A DNA stretch of 64,000 nucleotides, taken from contig NZ_JAERMU010000013.1 in assembly GCF_016756775.1 (NCBI RefSeq), forward strand, positions 62,001-126,000. The letters run 5' to 3'. A program made the translations under genes and the position numbers. Positions 1 to 9,714 of this stretch are shown piece by piece. Source of the stretch: Dryocola clanedunensis subsp. sulfonylureivorans (GTDB lineage Bacteria > Pseudomonadota > Gammaproteobacteria > Enterobacterales > Enterobacteriaceae). The number at the start of each line of letters is the position of its first letter. The first letter of the stretch is position 1. Below the pieces are notes generated by a model, which saw only the letters and a list, made by a program, of their open reading frames with translations, was not told where the DNA came from and did no database searches.

Positions 1-753
1 GACTTTCAGCCCCTGACGCAGCTCTATTGTTTGAATAAAATTACTCGCTTCGATAAGGCTTTGATGCGTACCGGTATCTAACCAGGCATACCCACGCCCC
101 ATCATGGCAACAGACATACGGCCCTGCTCCATGTAGATGCGGTTAATATCCGTAATTTCCAGTTCACCGCGTGGTGATGGGTTTAGGCCTTTAGCCATTT
201 CTACAACGCTATTATCATAGAAATACAAACCGGTAACTGCATAATTACTTTTTGGATCAAGCGGTTTCTCTTCCAGAGAAATAGCTTTACCATCTTTGTC
301 GAATTCCACAACGCCATATCGTTCAGGATCATGGACATGATAGGCAAAAACCGTGGCACCTGATTCTTTAGCAACCGCATTTTCAAGCTGTTTCTGTAAA
401 TCGTGGCCGTAGAAGATGTTATCTCCCAGTACTAGTGCGCAATCATCGTTACCGATAAACTCTTCACCGATGATGAATGCCTGCGCCAACCCGTCAGGAC
501 TTTCTTGTACTTTATACTGCAGGTTCAGACCCCACTGGCTGCCGTTGCCCAGCAGCTGCTCAAAACGAGGGGTATCTTGGGGGGTGCTGATTATCAAAAT
601 GTCACGAATCCCCGCCAGCATTAAGGTACTGATCGGGTAATAGATCATTGGCTTGTCATAAATAGGCAAAAGCTGCTTGCTGACGGCCATGGTTACTGGA
701 TACAAACGAGTGCCTGAACCACCAGCTAGAATAATCCCTTTACGCTTAGTCAT
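1..753 (-). CDS. rfbA: Glucose-1-phosphate thymidylyltransferase, 3' end cut by window edge
   Basis: The protein joins glucose 1-phosphate and dTTP to give dTDP-glucose, the first step of dTDP-L-rhamnose synthesis in the cytoplasm. The reading frame is open from the ATG at 753 to base 1, giving 251 codons; the family is about 290 residues, so roughly the last 40 are outside the window. The N-terminus carries the nucleotidyltransferase signature [14 protein letters not shown] (about residues 6-19), followed by [15 protein letters not shown] and [11 protein letters not shown], all typical of RmlA. It lies 50 bp after rfbD in the same direction, so it belongs to the rfbBDA(C) operon. Identity is secure; only the C-terminus is unseen. 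Confidence 0.95.
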   Translation of the reverse strand, partial: MTKRKGIILAGGSGTRLYPVTMAVSKQLLPIYDKPMIYYPISTLMLAGIRDILIISTPQDTPRFEQLLGNGSQWGLNLQYKVQESPDGLAQAFIIGEEFIGNDDCALVLGDNIFYGHDLQKQLENAVAKESGATVFAYHVHDPERYGVVEFDKDGKAISLEEKPLDPKSNYAVTGLYFYDNSVVEMAKGLNPSPRGELEITDINRIYMEQGRMSVAMMGRGYAWLDTGTHQSLIEASNFIQTIELRQGLKV

Positions 754-803
754 ATTAATATCTCAATTTTTATACCCAGAAGCAGGATAATTAACAATCG
801 TTA

Positions 804-1703
804 TTAGTTATTCGCTGCGGAAAATAACTCGGTAAGCATTCGCTTTACACCCATTTCCCATGCAGGCAAAGTCAGTCCAAAAGCCGCCTGGAACTTACTG
901 GTATCCAGTCGTGAATTACTTGGGCGACGTGCTGGCGTTGGGTAAGAAGAGGTAGGAACTGGATTGGTTTTGTTCACAGCCAGGATCAAACCGGCCTGCT
1001 TTGCCTCCGAAAACACCAGATTGGCGTAATCAAACCAGGTTGTCGTACCGGAAGCAACTAAGTGATAAAGACCTGAAACCCGAGGATCTCTTCTCGCAGT
1101 AGTGATGGCATGCGCAGTGCAATCCGCCAGCAGTTCAGCACCGGTAGGTGCACCAACCTGATCATTAATGATCGATAGTTCCTCACGATCTTTTGCCAGA
1201 CGCAGCATAGTCTTCGCGAAGTTATTGCCTTTCCCCGCATAAACCCAGCTGGTACGAAAAATGAGATGTTTTGTACAATATGTCTGTACAGCAATTTCAC
1301 CCGCTAACTTTGTTTCGCCGTAGACATTTAGTGGCGCGGTGGAATCGGTTTCTTGCCAGGGTTTATCTCCATCCCCAGGGAACACATAATCCGTAGAGTA
1401 ATGTATGAGCCAGGCGCCTAGTTTTTCAGCTTCTTTAGCGATGGCTTCAACGCTAGTGGCATTCAGCAATTGAGCAAAATCACGTTCGCTTTCCGCTTTA
1501 TCAACAGCAGTATGAGCGGCTGCGTTAACGATCACCTCTGGCTTAATCCGACGTACCGTTTCAGCCACGCCCTCAGGATTGCTGAAATCACCGCAATACT
1601 CGGTTGAATGTACATCGACGGCAATAACATTACCTAAAGGTGCCAGGGAACGTTGCAGCTCCCAGCCTACCTGACCCGTTTTACCGAACAGAAGGATATT
1701 CAT
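804..1703 (-). CDS. rfbD: dTDP-4-dehydrorhamnose reductase
   Basis: This 299-residue enzyme reduces dTDP-4-keto-L-rhamnose to dTDP-L-rhamnose with NAD(P)H, the last step of the pathway. It is a short-chain dehydrogenase of the RmlD type. The N-terminal nucleotide-binding loop reads GKTGQVGWEL, the STDYVFPGD motif supplies the active-site Ser/Thr region, and YGETKLAGE carries the Tyr-x-x-x-Lys pair. Length matches the family. The start ATG overlaps the rfbB stop by one base (TAATG), indicating translational coupling. Base composition is visibly more AT-rich than the colanic acid genes to its right, as is usual for O-antigen loci. Confidence 0.95.
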   Translation of the reverse strand: MNILLFGKTGQVGWELQRSLAPLGNVIAVDVHSTEYCGDFSNPEGVAETVRRIKPEVIVNAAAHTAVDKAESERDFAQLLNATSVEAIAKEAEKLGAWLIHYSTDYVFPGDGDKPWQETDSTAPLNVYGETKLAGEIAVQTYCTKHLIFRTSWVYAGKGNNFAKTMLRLAKDREELSIINDQVGAPTGAELLADCTAHAITTARRDPRVSGLYHLVASGTTTWFDYANLVFSEAKQAGLILAVNKTNPVPTSSYPTPARRPSNSRLDTSKFQAAFGLTLPAWEMGVKRMLTELFSAANN

Positions 1704-2788
1704 TATTTGCGTTCCCCATAGTTCTGTTCGATCCAGTTTTTATAAGAGCCGCTCTTAATATTCTCAACCCACTGCTGGTTAGCCAGGTACCACTGAACAG
1801 TTTGACTAATACCGCTCTCAAAGGTTTCCTGAGGTTTCCAACCCAACTCGCGGCTGATTTTATCTGCATCAATCGCATAACGTCGATCGTGACCCGGCCG
1901 ATCAGCTACATAGGTGATTTGATCGCGATAAGAGTTGGCCTTAGGCACAATTTCATCCAGCAAATCACAGATGGTATGTACGACATCGAGGTTTTGCTTC
2001 TCGTTATGTCCACCAATGTTATAAGTCTCGCCAATCGCACCTTTGGTCACTACGGTATAAAGTGCACGTGCGTGATCTTCTACATAGAGCCAGTCACGAA
2101 TCTGGTCGCCCTTCCCGTATACAGGTAGGTTTTTACCCTCAAGCGCGTTGAGAATAACGAGTGGAATCAGTTTTTCTGGGAAGTGATATGGGCCGTAATT
2201 ATTAGAACAGTTGGTCACAATGGTCGGGAAACCATAAGTTCTTAGCCACGCACGTACCAGGTGATCGCTGGAAGCTTTTGAAGCAGAGTACGGACTGCTT
2301 GGCGCGTATGAAGTCGTTTCTGTAAACAGTGGCAATTCTTCGCCTGCTGGACGTTCATCCGGATGTGGTAAATCACCGTAAACTTCATCGGTGGAAATGT
2401 GATGGAAACGGAACGCCGCTATGCGCTTTTCATCAAGCTGTGACCAGTACGCTCTTGCAGCTTCAAGGAGCGTATAAGTGCCAACAATATTCGTTTCAAT
2501 AAACGCTGCTGGCCCTGTGATAGAACGATCTACGTGGCTTTCTGCCGCCAGATGCATCACTGCATCGGGTTGATGTTTAAGAAAAATTTCTTCAAGCGCG
2601 CTTCTGTCGCAGATATCGGCCTGCACAAACGCGTAGCGCTCACTGTCGGAAACTTCCGTTAAAGATTCCAGATTACCTGCATAGGTTAATTTATCGACGT
2701 TAACGACGCTGTCTTGAGTATTATTTATAATATGACGGACGACCGCAGAACCGATAAAACCGGCACCACCAGTGACAAGAATTTTCAC
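1703..2788 (-). CDS. rfbB: dTDP-glucose 4,6-dehydratase
   Basis: RfbB (RmlB) converts dTDP-glucose to dTDP-4-keto-6-deoxyglucose using bound NAD. The 361 residues match the length of the E. coli enzyme. Visible signatures are the Rossmann loop [11 protein letters not shown] at the N-terminus, STDEVYGD around residue 133 with the catalytic Thr-Asp-Glu, and [10 protein letters not shown] with the Tyr-Lys couple. It is the first gene after the JUMPstart/ops element at 2895-2933 and so opens the O-antigen operon that continues past the left edge of the window. The stop codon overlaps the start of rfbD. Confidence 0.96.
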   Translation of the reverse strand: MKILVTGGAGFIGSAVVRHIINNTQDSVVNVDKLTYAGNLESLTEVSDSERYAFVQADICDRSALEEIFLKHQPDAVMHLAAESHVDRSITGPAAFIETNIVGTYTLLEAARAYWSQLDEKRIAAFRFHHISTDEVYGDLPHPDERPAGEELPLFTETTSYAPSSPYSASKASSDHLVRAWLRTYGFPTIVTNCSNNYGPYHFPEKLIPLVILNALEGKNLPVYGKGDQIRDWLYVEDHARALYTVVTKGAIGETYNIGGHNEKQNLDVVHTICDLLDEIVPKANSYRDQITYVADRPGHDRRYAIDADKISRELGWKPQETFESGISQTVQWYLANQQWVENIKSGSYKNWIEQNYGERK

Positions 2789-2894
2789 GAAATATTCTCT
2801 CTATAATTATGGAGTGATTATTTTCTTAAACAACATTTAAGATTTTAATCTTGAAGAAATGGAAATAGTAAAAATGGCTCGAAGGTGATTGCCC

Positions 2895-2933
2895 CACGCT
2901 ACCGCCCCTGGCTCGACAGCTACCAGAGTACTG
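2895..2933 (-). promoter_or_regulatory. JUMPstart element with ops site (O-antigen operon)
   Basis: On the minus strand this 39-bp stretch follows the JUMPstart consensus from CAGTACTCTGGTAGCTG through AGCCAGGGGCGGTAGCG. It ends in a perfect 12-base ops core, GGCGGTAGCGTG, at 2906-2895. In known systems ops pauses RNA polymerase and recruits RfaH, which suppresses Rho-dependent termination in long surface-polysaccharide operons. Its position just ahead of rfbB fits that role. RfaH dependence here is inferred from the motif. Confidence 0.93.
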
Positions 2934-3068
2934 ATTTTGTACATTCACAGATTTGGCCTCGGCAGGCTTCCGCTCGAGGGGAACACATTAGGATAAGTTA
3001 TGTTACCTGTTGCTCATGACCTATTCTAATGGGCTCGAAGATAATCGGATAATGCTAACTTTTTAGCC

Positions 3069-3136
3069 AAAAAAAACGGCAGCAAGTCCCAACGAAGCCG
3101 CATTTCGCAAGCTTGTCGCCACTTTCCACTGCCGTT
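3069..3136 (-). terminator. Probable terminator downstream of galF
   Basis: On the minus strand an 8-bp stem (AACGGCAG, 3136-3129, with CTGCCGTT, 3082-3075) is followed at once by eight T residues. The loop is long, about 46 nt, and contains further short inverted repeats. It begins about 36 bp after the galF stop. The stem plus T run fits a Rho-independent terminator, but the long loop makes this less certain than the other terminators in the window. Confidence 0.5.
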
Positions 3137-3172
3137 CTTCTCATCAGGCTTGTTCTGTCATTGACAGCTAAA

Positions 3173-4069
3173 TCAACGAGCCAGCATCTTCTGGATGCTA
3201 TCCCTGAACTTCTGCCCTTCTTTGTGGTTACGCAGGCCATACTGTACGAATGCCTGCATGTAACCCATTTTTTTACCGCAGTCGTAGCTGTCGCCCGTCA
3301 TCAGCGCGGCTTCTACCGGCTGCTTTTCGTTCAGGGCGGCGATGGCGTCCGTTAACTGGATGCGGCCCCATGCGCCAGGTTCTGTATTTTCCAGTTCCTG
3401 CCAGATATCCGCGGACAGAACATAGCGACCGACGGCTGCCAGGTCTGAGTCCAGGGTTTGTGGCTGGTCTGGCTTCTCAACGAAGTTAACAATGCGGCTA
3501 ACCTGGCCGTCGTTATCCAGCGGCTCTTTTGTCGTAATGACAGAGTACGCGGAGATATCTTCGTTAGGCATGTGCTTCGCCAGCACCTGGCTGCGGCCCG
3601 TGTCGTTAAAACGCGCCACCATAGCCGCTAAATTATAGCGTAGTGGGTCTGCGCTTGCGTTATCGAGCACCACATCTGGCAGTACAACCACAAACGGATT
3701 GTTCCCTACTGCAGGTTGTGCACACAGGATGGAGTGACCAAGCCCAAGCGGTTGGGCCTGACGGACGTTCATGATGGTGACGCCCGGAGGACAGATAGAC
3801 TGCACCTCTGCCAGCAGCTGACGCTTAACGCGCTGTTCCAGCAGGGCTTCCAGCTCGTAAGACGTGTCGAAGTGGTTCTCAACGGCGTTCTTGGATGAGT
3901 GGGTAACCAGCACGATCTCTTTGATGCCAGCAGCAACGATTTCATCGACGATATACTGGATCATCGGCTTATCGACGATCGGCAGCATCTCTTTCGGAAT
4001 CGCCTTGGTGGCGGGCAACATGTGCATTCCTAGCCCTGCCACCGGAATAACTGCTTTCAAATTAATCAT
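3173..4069 (-). CDS. galF: GalF, UTP-glucose-1-phosphate uridylyltransferase-like subunit
   Basis: GalF is a GalU paralogue thought to modulate UDP-glucose pyrophosphorylase activity and so UDP-glucose supply for surface polysaccharides. The N-terminus reads [18 protein letters not shown]; Met-His after the glycines (GalU has Thr-Arg) is diagnostic of GalF. Later motifs include [19 protein letters not shown] and [16 protein letters not shown] start at the ATG at 4069 (MINLKAV), giving 298 residues against 297 in E. coli; an ATG four codons upstream is less likely. It sits between the colanic acid terminator and the O-antigen JUMPstart, and is probably transcribed from its own promoter in 4070-4190. 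Confidence 0.94.
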   Translation of the reverse strand: MINLKAVIPVAGLGMHMLPATKAIPKEMLPIVDKPMIQYIVDEIVAAGIKEIVLVTHSSKNAVENHFDTSYELEALLEQRVKRQLLAEVQSICPPGVTIMNVRQAQPLGLGHSILCAQPAVGNNPFVVVLPDVVLDNASADPLRYNLAAMVARFNDTGRSQVLAKHMPNEDISAYSVITTKEPLDNDGQVSRIVNFVEKPDQPQTLDSDLAAVGRYVLSADIWQELENTEPGAWGRIQLTDAIAALNEKQPVEAALMTGDSYDCGKKMGYMQAFVQYGLRNHKEGQKFRDSIQKMLAR

Positions 4070-4192
4070 ATTCAGTCCCACCTCAAAATGGTTGAAGGAT
4101 TATAGTCTTTTCGTGCTCTGATGCCAGCATGAATTGATCACCAAAATTTGTTCTTCATCTTATCCCCCCTGCAAGAGGAGATAAAATAGAAA

Positions 4193-4218
4193 AGCCCTTA
4201 TTAGTTGCCATAAGGGCT
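4193..4218 (-). terminator. Rho-independent terminator of the colanic acid operon
   Basis: A 9-bp perfect stem (AGCCCTTAT, 4218-4210, with ATAAGGGCT, 4201-4193) encloses an 8-nt loop. On the minus strand it is followed by TTTTCTATTTTAT. It lies 29 bp after the wcaM stop and before galF, so it should end the wza-wcaM transcript. Confidence 0.9.
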
Positions 4219-4246
4219 CAGAAAACTCGCAAAGTCACTTGATTGA

Positions 4247-5671
4247 TTATTTCCCCAACGCCGGTAGCGCAAAGTTCAGTCCGCTGGTGTTCACATGCAC
4301 CTGATCTACCCGGTCGATGTCTACGGAGCTCTGCCCTTTCTCGTTGACGGCATGCACGTTGGCAAGCGACAACAGCGTGTCCTCCTTCGCCATGAAGCGG
4401 CCCCGCACGTCTTTGCGCAGGTCGAAGTGCAGCTTCAGCGCCGGGCCAACAGCGGCATGCTGCATCACGTTCACGTTTCTCAGGAACAGATGCTGCGGCT
4501 TGTTATGCAGCTCAAGCGTAGCGCCTTTTATCGTCATATTGGTGATGGCGACAAACGAGGTCGCATTTCCAGAAGAGACCTGAATGCCGCGAGCTTTATA
4601 CGTCATGCGGGTGTTATCAAGGGTGATATTATTTAGTTTAAAATTTTGTGGGATAGATAAGTAATTACCTTTAATGGTGCCGTAACCAATCAGAAATCCC
4701 GCGCTATTGACCATATCGACATTATCTATGACGAAATTATCACAGCCGTAAATAGCCACCGTAGCGTTATCAATTCCCGCCTTCTTGCTAAATGTATGAT
4801 TAATATTTCGCGCTTTCACATTGCGAATAATAAAATGTTTGCCGTTTTCGACGTGCACCAACTGCCGACAGTTGCTGCCGGTGATATTCGCCACAACAAA
4901 GTTTTTTACCGCCTGGTCTTCAGGGTAGTCATTGTTATAGGTGCTACCCGCAAGGCCGATACCGATACCCCAGTTGATCTTACCGTTGGTGCAGTCAATG
5001 TTATCAATCACGTGGTCGGAGATCAGCAGGTCGTGGTCGTTAATTGCCACGTTCCACTCGATAGCATCGCCCTGCAGGTGGCTGAACCGCCCGTTGGTGA
5101 TACGAACGTTTTCCATGCGGTTATGGAAGCCCTGCCGCAAAATGCCGTAGTTGGCGTCATGAACGGTAATGTCATCGATGACCAGGTTACGCATGGTGCG
5201 TTTACCTCTGCCCCCAATGTAGATCTGCATCACCGGCACCAAGCCGCTCATGTCGATACCTTTAATGGTGATATCGGAGCCGCGCACGTCAAGGATGATG
5301 TTGTTGAACCTTCCGCCCTTTTCTCCCAGGATTTTACAGTCGTCCTGCAGGACAAAGCGCCCTTTACCGTTCCCCTTCAGGCCACCGGCAACTTTCAGCG
5401 TTTTGCCTTGCGGCATGAAGATAGCGGTATTGAAGTTGTCGCAAACCAGCCCGACCGGCACAACGACCGTGTCGGCAGAATCAAAGGCTTGTTTGAAAGC
5501 GGCGATCCAGTCGCCGCTGTAGAATTTCTGGACGTTGACCTCGCCTTTGCTGGCGGCCAGCACCGCGCGGGGTAACGCTAAAGGCACCGCGGCCAGCAAG
5601 GAGCTGGCCCATAACATCTTACGGCGGGAGGGGGAAAATGGCAGGATTGTGGATTCAAATCTTTTTCGCAT
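4247..5671 (-). CDS. wcaM: Colanic acid biosynthesis protein WcaM
   Basis: WcaM is the last gene of the colanic acid operon. It resembles right-handed parallel beta-helix proteins, and its exact biochemical role is unsettled. The 474-residue protein has a probable twin-arginine signal ([20 protein letters not shown], about residues 14-33), so it is likely exported folded to the periplasm. The body is rich in short Asn/Asp-containing beta rungs, for example [16 protein letters not shown] and [18 protein letters not shown], closely matching E. coli WcaM (464 residues). The start ATG has a GAGG site 5 nt upstream. It follows wcaL by 29 bp. Confidence 0.93.
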   Translation of the reverse strand: MRKRFESTILPFSPSRRKMLWASSLLAAVPLALPRAVLAASKGEVNVQKFYSGDWIAAFKQAFDSADTVVVPVGLVCDNFNTAIFMPQGKTLKVAGGLKGNGKGRFVLQDDCKILGEKGGRFNNIILDVRGSDITIKGIDMSGLVPVMQIYIGGRGKRTMRNLVIDDITVHDANYGILRQGFHNRMENVRITNGRFSHLQGDAIEWNVAINDHDLLISDHVIDNIDCTNGKINWGIGIGLAGSTYNNDYPEDQAVKNFVVANITGSNCRQLVHVENGKHFIIRNVKARNINHTFSKKAGIDNATVAIYGCDNFVIDNVDMVNSAGFLIGYGTIKGNYLSIPQNFKLNNITLDNTRMTYKARGIQVSSGNATSFVAITNMTIKGATLELHNKPQHLFLRNVNVMQHAAVGPALKLHFDLRKDVRGRFMAKEDTLLSLANVHAVNEKGQSSVDIDRVDQVHVNTSGLNFALPALGK

Positions 5672-5700
5672 ACGTCCTCGTGAAGCTTCACTCGGTGGGT

Positions 5701-6921
5701 TTACAGCGTATGGAGCTGATGGGCTAACTGCTGGTAGATCGTTTTCTGGTTGAATTCGCTTTCGACTTTCGCCCGTGCCAGAGACAGCATCGGCCTGAGC
5801 TCGTGCTCTTCAACATCAGCAAAAGCCTGTAGCTGGTCTGCCAGGGCAACGGCGTCATACTCCGGCACCAGCCAGCCGGATTCACCGGCGTCGATAAGCT
5901 CGGGAATGCCGCTATGAACGGTTGACACCACGGGGATCCCCACCGCCATCGCCTCCATCAGCGCGACCGGAATGCCTTCCATATCGCCATCCTCACCGGT
6001 CACCGACGGCAGGAGAAACAGATCGGCTTCATCGAGCATCGCTTTGACTTCGTGGTTAGGTTTAAAGCCCGGCATGAAAACAACGTCGTCGAGCTGATTT
6101 TGCTCAATAAGCGTTCGCAGACGAATTTCCCACGGGCCAATGCCAAGAATGTTGTAACGAAATGGCACGCCGCGCTCTTTCAGCAGGCGGCAGGCTTCAA
6201 TCGCCACGTGCAGCCCCTTCTTCTCGGTCAGTCTTGCAACGGAGATGATATCCAGCGTTTTTGCGGGCGCTTTTACCGGGCGCACCGAAAAGCGATCCAT
6301 GTCCACGCCCATGCGAGAGACGGCGATTTTATGCGTCGGGCAGCCCATCTTTTCAAGCCGGCTGGCCCAGAGGTTGCTGATCGGCAGCATCAAATCGCCA
6401 CGCGTAAACAGCTTCTGATACTCCGGCGTGTAGTGCGCCAGCGCCTCGCGCCCTGAAATATCAATGCCATGGAAAACGGTCGCTATTTTGCCTTTCAGCA
6501 GGCCCAGCTCCCGCAGTTTGGCGGCGGTAACGCCCGCCGGGCCAAAATGAGCGATATAAACATCCGCCTGTAAAGGCCGTGGATTACGCCCACAGATAGC
6601 AGACAGAATAAGATTGCGGGCCTCGTCACCGTAGCGCTTCGCATTCAGCGCGCGCCATGTGCGCGGGCGTAGCGATCCGCGCAGCGTATTCAGCGCGCGG
6701 GATTGTAACTTAGCGAGTTTGCCTGCCGGTTCGTCCATCAGCCAGGTGGTTTTCTCCGCCAGGCGATACTCCTTGAACGCCGCGTGGGTATTGGTCAAAT
6801 CGCCCTTTTGTATCGCGACGATCTCCACCTCGTAGCCCATATCGATAAACGCCACGATCTGATTCAGGACGAAGGTTTCGGAAGCAACGGGAAACTTGAG
6901 CAGGAAGAAACCGACCTTCAT
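5701..6921 (-). CDS. wcaL: Colanic acid glycosyltransferase WcaL
   Basis: WcaL is a cytoplasmic GT4-family glycosyltransferase that adds a late sugar to the colanic acid repeat unit, thought to be galactose. The 406 residues match E. coli. The GT-B fold shows in [17 protein letters not shown] at the N-terminus and in the C-terminal half by [18 protein letters not shown] and [19 protein letters not shown], the latter carrying the EGxP motif that binds the sugar nucleotide. The start overlaps the end of wcaK by four bases (ATGA). Confidence 0.94.
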   Translation of the reverse strand: MKVGFFLLKFPVASETFVLNQIVAFIDMGYEVEIVAIQKGDLTNTHAAFKEYRLAEKTTWLMDEPAGKLAKLQSRALNTLRGSLRPRTWRALNAKRYGDEARNLILSAICGRNPRPLQADVYIAHFGPAGVTAAKLRELGLLKGKIATVFHGIDISGREALAHYTPEYQKLFTRGDLMLPISNLWASRLEKMGCPTHKIAVSRMGVDMDRFSVRPVKAPAKTLDIISVARLTEKKGLHVAIEACRLLKERGVPFRYNILGIGPWEIRLRTLIEQNQLDDVVFMPGFKPNHEVKAMLDEADLFLLPSVTGEDGDMEGIPVALMEAMAVGIPVVSTVHSGIPELIDAGESGWLVPEYDAVALADQLQAFADVEEHELRPMLSLARAKVESEFNQKTIYQQLAHQLHTL

Positions 6922-8198
6922 TTCTCCTCCTTTACTCGCGCCAGCACGGACTCAACCATGCGCAGCCCGGTTTCACGCTCGGCCTGGACGGCAAGCGACA
7001 GGCGCTCGTTGATGGCCGGCAGCTGTCCCAGCACGTCGCTCACTACGCTCTGCAACGAACCATCCAGAAGCTGGCGGATATCAATGGCCATTTCCGGCAT
7101 GCCCAGCTGCTGCATGATGCCCGCAGATTTGTGTTCGTAGTTGATGGCGATGGCTGGCGTACCAAAGTTCATGGAGATGATGGCGGAGTGCAGGCGCGTG
7201 CCCACGGTCAGCTCGCATTCGGCCAGAATTTTCCCCATCTCCAGGTCGTTCAGCTCATCCATCACCACGTGGTACTGGTCCGGCTGATTCACATACTGCC
7301 TGAGGTTGAGCGCGATCATGCGGTCATCTTTGTTATAGCTGTCGATGCCGGTACAGGTAGAGAGCGCCAGCACCTGATAGCCCTGTTCAATAACCCGGTT
7401 GACCACGGCGGCGAAGGCCTGCTCGTAGGCCTGCTGCGTTGTCCCAAGGCGTTTGTCGAAAGGTGCCAGTTCACGCAAGGTAATGGCGACGGTTTTTTTA
7501 CGCTTGATCGTGTCAAACCAGTGGCGCACGGCGTAACTCGGTGCAAACGTCTCGTTGTGATGTTCAACCAGCCAGGCCGTATCTACCCCCATTTCAACTT
7601 TGCTGGTGTCGATATTGCTTTGCTTCATTAAGTCGAGGCTCACGGATTCACGCAGGATCAGCGTTTTTGCGTTACCGAACGCGTAGCTTGCCAGCTGGTT
7701 GAACTGAGGATCCTGAAACGGCCCAACGCTGTGGCCGATCATGTACACCGGTTTTTTCGCCATAAAGCTGCACAGCGCGTGTTCAAACTGAGAGACGCCG
7801 TACAGATCGACAAAGAACGAGCCGCCAACCTGGATAATCGCATCGTAGTTATGCAGCGATTTGACGAAATCAATAAAGCCCTGCGGAATGGAGATGTTGC
7901 GCAGGCGACCGCTTTCGGTGGCTTTTGCCATCAGCACCTGGTGCTGATATTTGCGGCGCAGCACCTTCTTCACGCGTCCCATCAGCCCAACGGCGTTGTT
8001 GTGCTGCTTCATCTGTTTGTAGAGGCCGTCGCCCAGAACCGGGCGGCCCAGCAGCCAGGCGGAACTCACCGGGTAGCGGCTCATCACATCCACCTGCACG
8101 CTGTCGTCAACGGTGGTAATGGCATCAATCAGGCCGCGTAAAATGGCGCTGTCACCGCGGTTCCCACAGGTGTGGTTACCCAGAATCAATAATTTCAT
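6918..8198 (-). CDS. wcaK: Colanic acid pyruvyl transferase WcaK
   Basis: WcaK belongs to the polysaccharide pyruvyl transferase family (CsaB-like) and is predicted to add the pyruvate ketal from phosphoenolpyruvate to the terminal sugar. I start at the ATG at 8198 (MKLLILGNHTCGNRGDSA), giving 426 residues, the E. coli length; a 23-codon upstream extension looks spurious. Family motifs include LGNHTCGNRGD at the N-terminus, QVGGSFFVDLYG near residue 127, and VGTRLHSAIISMNFGTPAIA near residue 330, which has the conserved Arg-Leu-His. It sits between wzxC and wcaL. Confidence 0.93.
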   Translation of the reverse strand: MKLLILGNHTCGNRGDSAILRGLIDAITTVDDSVQVDVMSRYPVSSAWLLGRPVLGDGLYKQMKQHNNAVGLMGRVKKVLRRKYQHQVLMAKATESGRLRNISIPQGFIDFVKSLHNYDAIIQVGGSFFVDLYGVSQFEHALCSFMAKKPVYMIGHSVGPFQDPQFNQLASYAFGNAKTLILRESVSLDLMKQSNIDTSKVEMGVDTAWLVEHHNETFAPSYAVRHWFDTIKRKKTVAITLRELAPFDKRLGTTQQAYEQAFAAVVNRVIEQGYQVLALSTCTGIDSYNKDDRMIALNLRQYVNQPDQYHVVMDELNDLEMGKILAECELTVGTRLHSAIISMNFGTPAIAINYEHKSAGIMQQLGMPEMAIDIRQLLDGSLQSVVSDVLGQLPAINERLSLAVQAERETGLRMVESVLARVKEEK

Positions 8199-8224
8199 AC
8201 AGACCTCTTCTTTAAATTGGGTTC

Positions 8225-9703
8225 TTAGCTCGCGCGAAGAAGCGCCTTCAGGCGATCGCTGCGGCAAAACTGGCGCTTGAGCTCCACCACCAGCGCGTTG
8301 CGGGAAAGCGCGAGCATGACGATAAAAGCGGCGGCACCGGCAGCAATCTGCACGGCAAGCAGAGCGGCTAGGGGTAAATGGCCCTTCAGCGCCACGCCAA
8401 GTGCGGCGCTGACCACAAGCGTTGGAATCGACAGATAAAACGGCAGCCAGATGCTGGCAATGTACTGGCGATAACTCGATCCCAGCACCGGTTTAATCAT
8501 GATGAAGTAGCTCAGCACCGTGTTGACCACCTGCACAAACAGGAAGCCCAGGGTCACGCCCAGCGCGCCGGCCAGGTGTCCGCCGACAATAATCGCCGGA
8601 ATAAACAGGCAGGTTTTGAAGACGTTGAATTTAAAGCTGATGTCCATGCGTGCTTTCGCCATCAGCAGTGAGCCAATCGGGTTGCCGATGGAACGCAGCA
8701 GGCCTACCACGCACAGCAGCTGCAGGATGGGGGTAATGAAGTGCCACTTTTCGCCGAACACCAGCGGCACGAAGTTATTTGATACCACCAGCAGGCCCAG
8801 CAGCGCGGGGAAGTTAATAATGCCGACAATCGACAGCAGCTTGTAGAAGTTGATACGCAGCTTGTCGGTATCGTCCTGAATCTTGGCAAAGGCCGGGAAC
8901 AGCACGCGGGTAATTATGGGGTTGAGCTTCATCGGCGGGATCACCGCCACGTTGTAAGCCAGGTTATACCCCCCCGCCACGCCCGCGCCGAGAATACGCG
9001 CCAGCACCAGGGTCGACAGGTTGGTATTCACATAGTTAATGATGCTGTCGGCGGTCAGCCAGGCACCAAATTTCAGGTTCGAGCCAACGGATTTCAGCGA
9101 GAAATGGAGGCCCGGACGGTAAATCTTGCGGCCAAAGAAGCCAAACAGAGAGGTACGCACCACGGTATTGACCAGATAGCCAATAATGGCCGTCATGGCG
9201 AACGGGTAGAACATCGCTGCACTCACCGTGACCGAAAAGCCCGCCATCACGGAGATAGTTTCAATAGAGCCAATCTTTGAAAACTCCAGCTCCTTTTGCA
9301 TCAGCGCACGGAACTGCTGGCCGTGGGGAATGATGATAAAAGCAAACGACAGCGTTTTAACCAGCGGCGCAAGCGCGGGCGTATGCAGCACGGCGGCAAT
9401 AAAATCGCTGAGCAAAAACACCACCGCAAAGACCACCAGCCCCAGCCCGACGTTCAGCCAGTACAGCGTGGTCAGCTCCAGGTGGCTTATCTCTTTGCGC
9501 TGGATAATCGAGTTGGCGATGCCGAAGTCTGACAGCGTATCCGCCAGCGCGATAATCACCAGCGACACCGTCAGCAGGCCAAACTCATGGTTATCGACAA
9601 TTCTCGCCAGCACGGTCATCTGTACCAGCCCGAGGCTGATAATGATAACCGTGGCGATAGCAGACCACTTGGCGCCGCTGATGGTTTTTTCTCTAAGGCT
9701 CAT
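8225..9703 (-). CDS. wzxC: Colanic acid repeat-unit flippase WzxC
   Basis: WzxC is an inner-membrane MOP/PST-family flippase that moves the undecaprenyl-linked colanic acid unit to the periplasmic face. I place the start at 9703 (MSLREKTISGAKWSAIATVI), giving 492 residues as in E. coli; the five codons upstream are unlikely. There are about 12-14 hydrophobic helices through the length, for example TVIIISLGLVQMTVLARI and LLTVSLVIIALADTLSDFGI. It follows wcaJ by 11 bp and precedes wcaK by 26 bp. Confidence 0.95.
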   Translation of the reverse strand: MSLREKTISGAKWSAIATVIIISLGLVQMTVLARIVDNHEFGLLTVSLVIIALADTLSDFGIANSIIQRKEISHLELTTLYWLNVGLGLVVFAVVFLLSDFIAAVLHTPALAPLVKTLSFAFIIIPHGQQFRALMQKELEFSKIGSIETISVMAGFSVTVSAAMFYPFAMTAIIGYLVNTVVRTSLFGFFGRKIYRPGLHFSLKSVGSNLKFGAWLTADSIINYVNTNLSTLVLARILGAGVAGGYNLAYNVAVIPPMKLNPIITRVLFPAFAKIQDDTDKLRINFYKLLSIVGIINFPALLGLLVVSNNFVPLVFGEKWHFITPILQLLCVVGLLRSIGNPIGSLLMAKARMDISFKFNVFKTCLFIPAIIVGGHLAGALGVTLGFLFVQVVNTVLSYFIMIKPVLGSSYRQYIASIWLPFYLSIPTLVVSAALGVALKGHLPLAALLAVQIAAGAAAFIVMLALSRNALVVELKRQFCRSDRLKALLRAS

Positions 9704-9714
9704 GGCAGCTTCAC

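Larger units (their letters stand above)
2789..3172 (-). promoter_or_regulatory. Leader and promoter region of the O-antigen operon
   Basis: This 384-bp gap between galF and rfbB has no credible gene. Read on the minus strand it holds a terminator-like stem followed by a T run (3069-3136), then about 130 bp with no motif I can name, then the JUMPstart/ops element (2895-2933), then about 100 bp of leader before the rfbB ATG. The layout galF, JUMPstart, O-antigen genes is the standard enterobacterial one. The O-antigen promoter should lie above 2933; I could not fix its -35 and -10 boxes. Confidence 0.7.

Noticed and set aside
3055-3355. Short frames around the galF 3' end on both strands
   Set aside because: They overlap galF and the terminator-like stem and have no family features.
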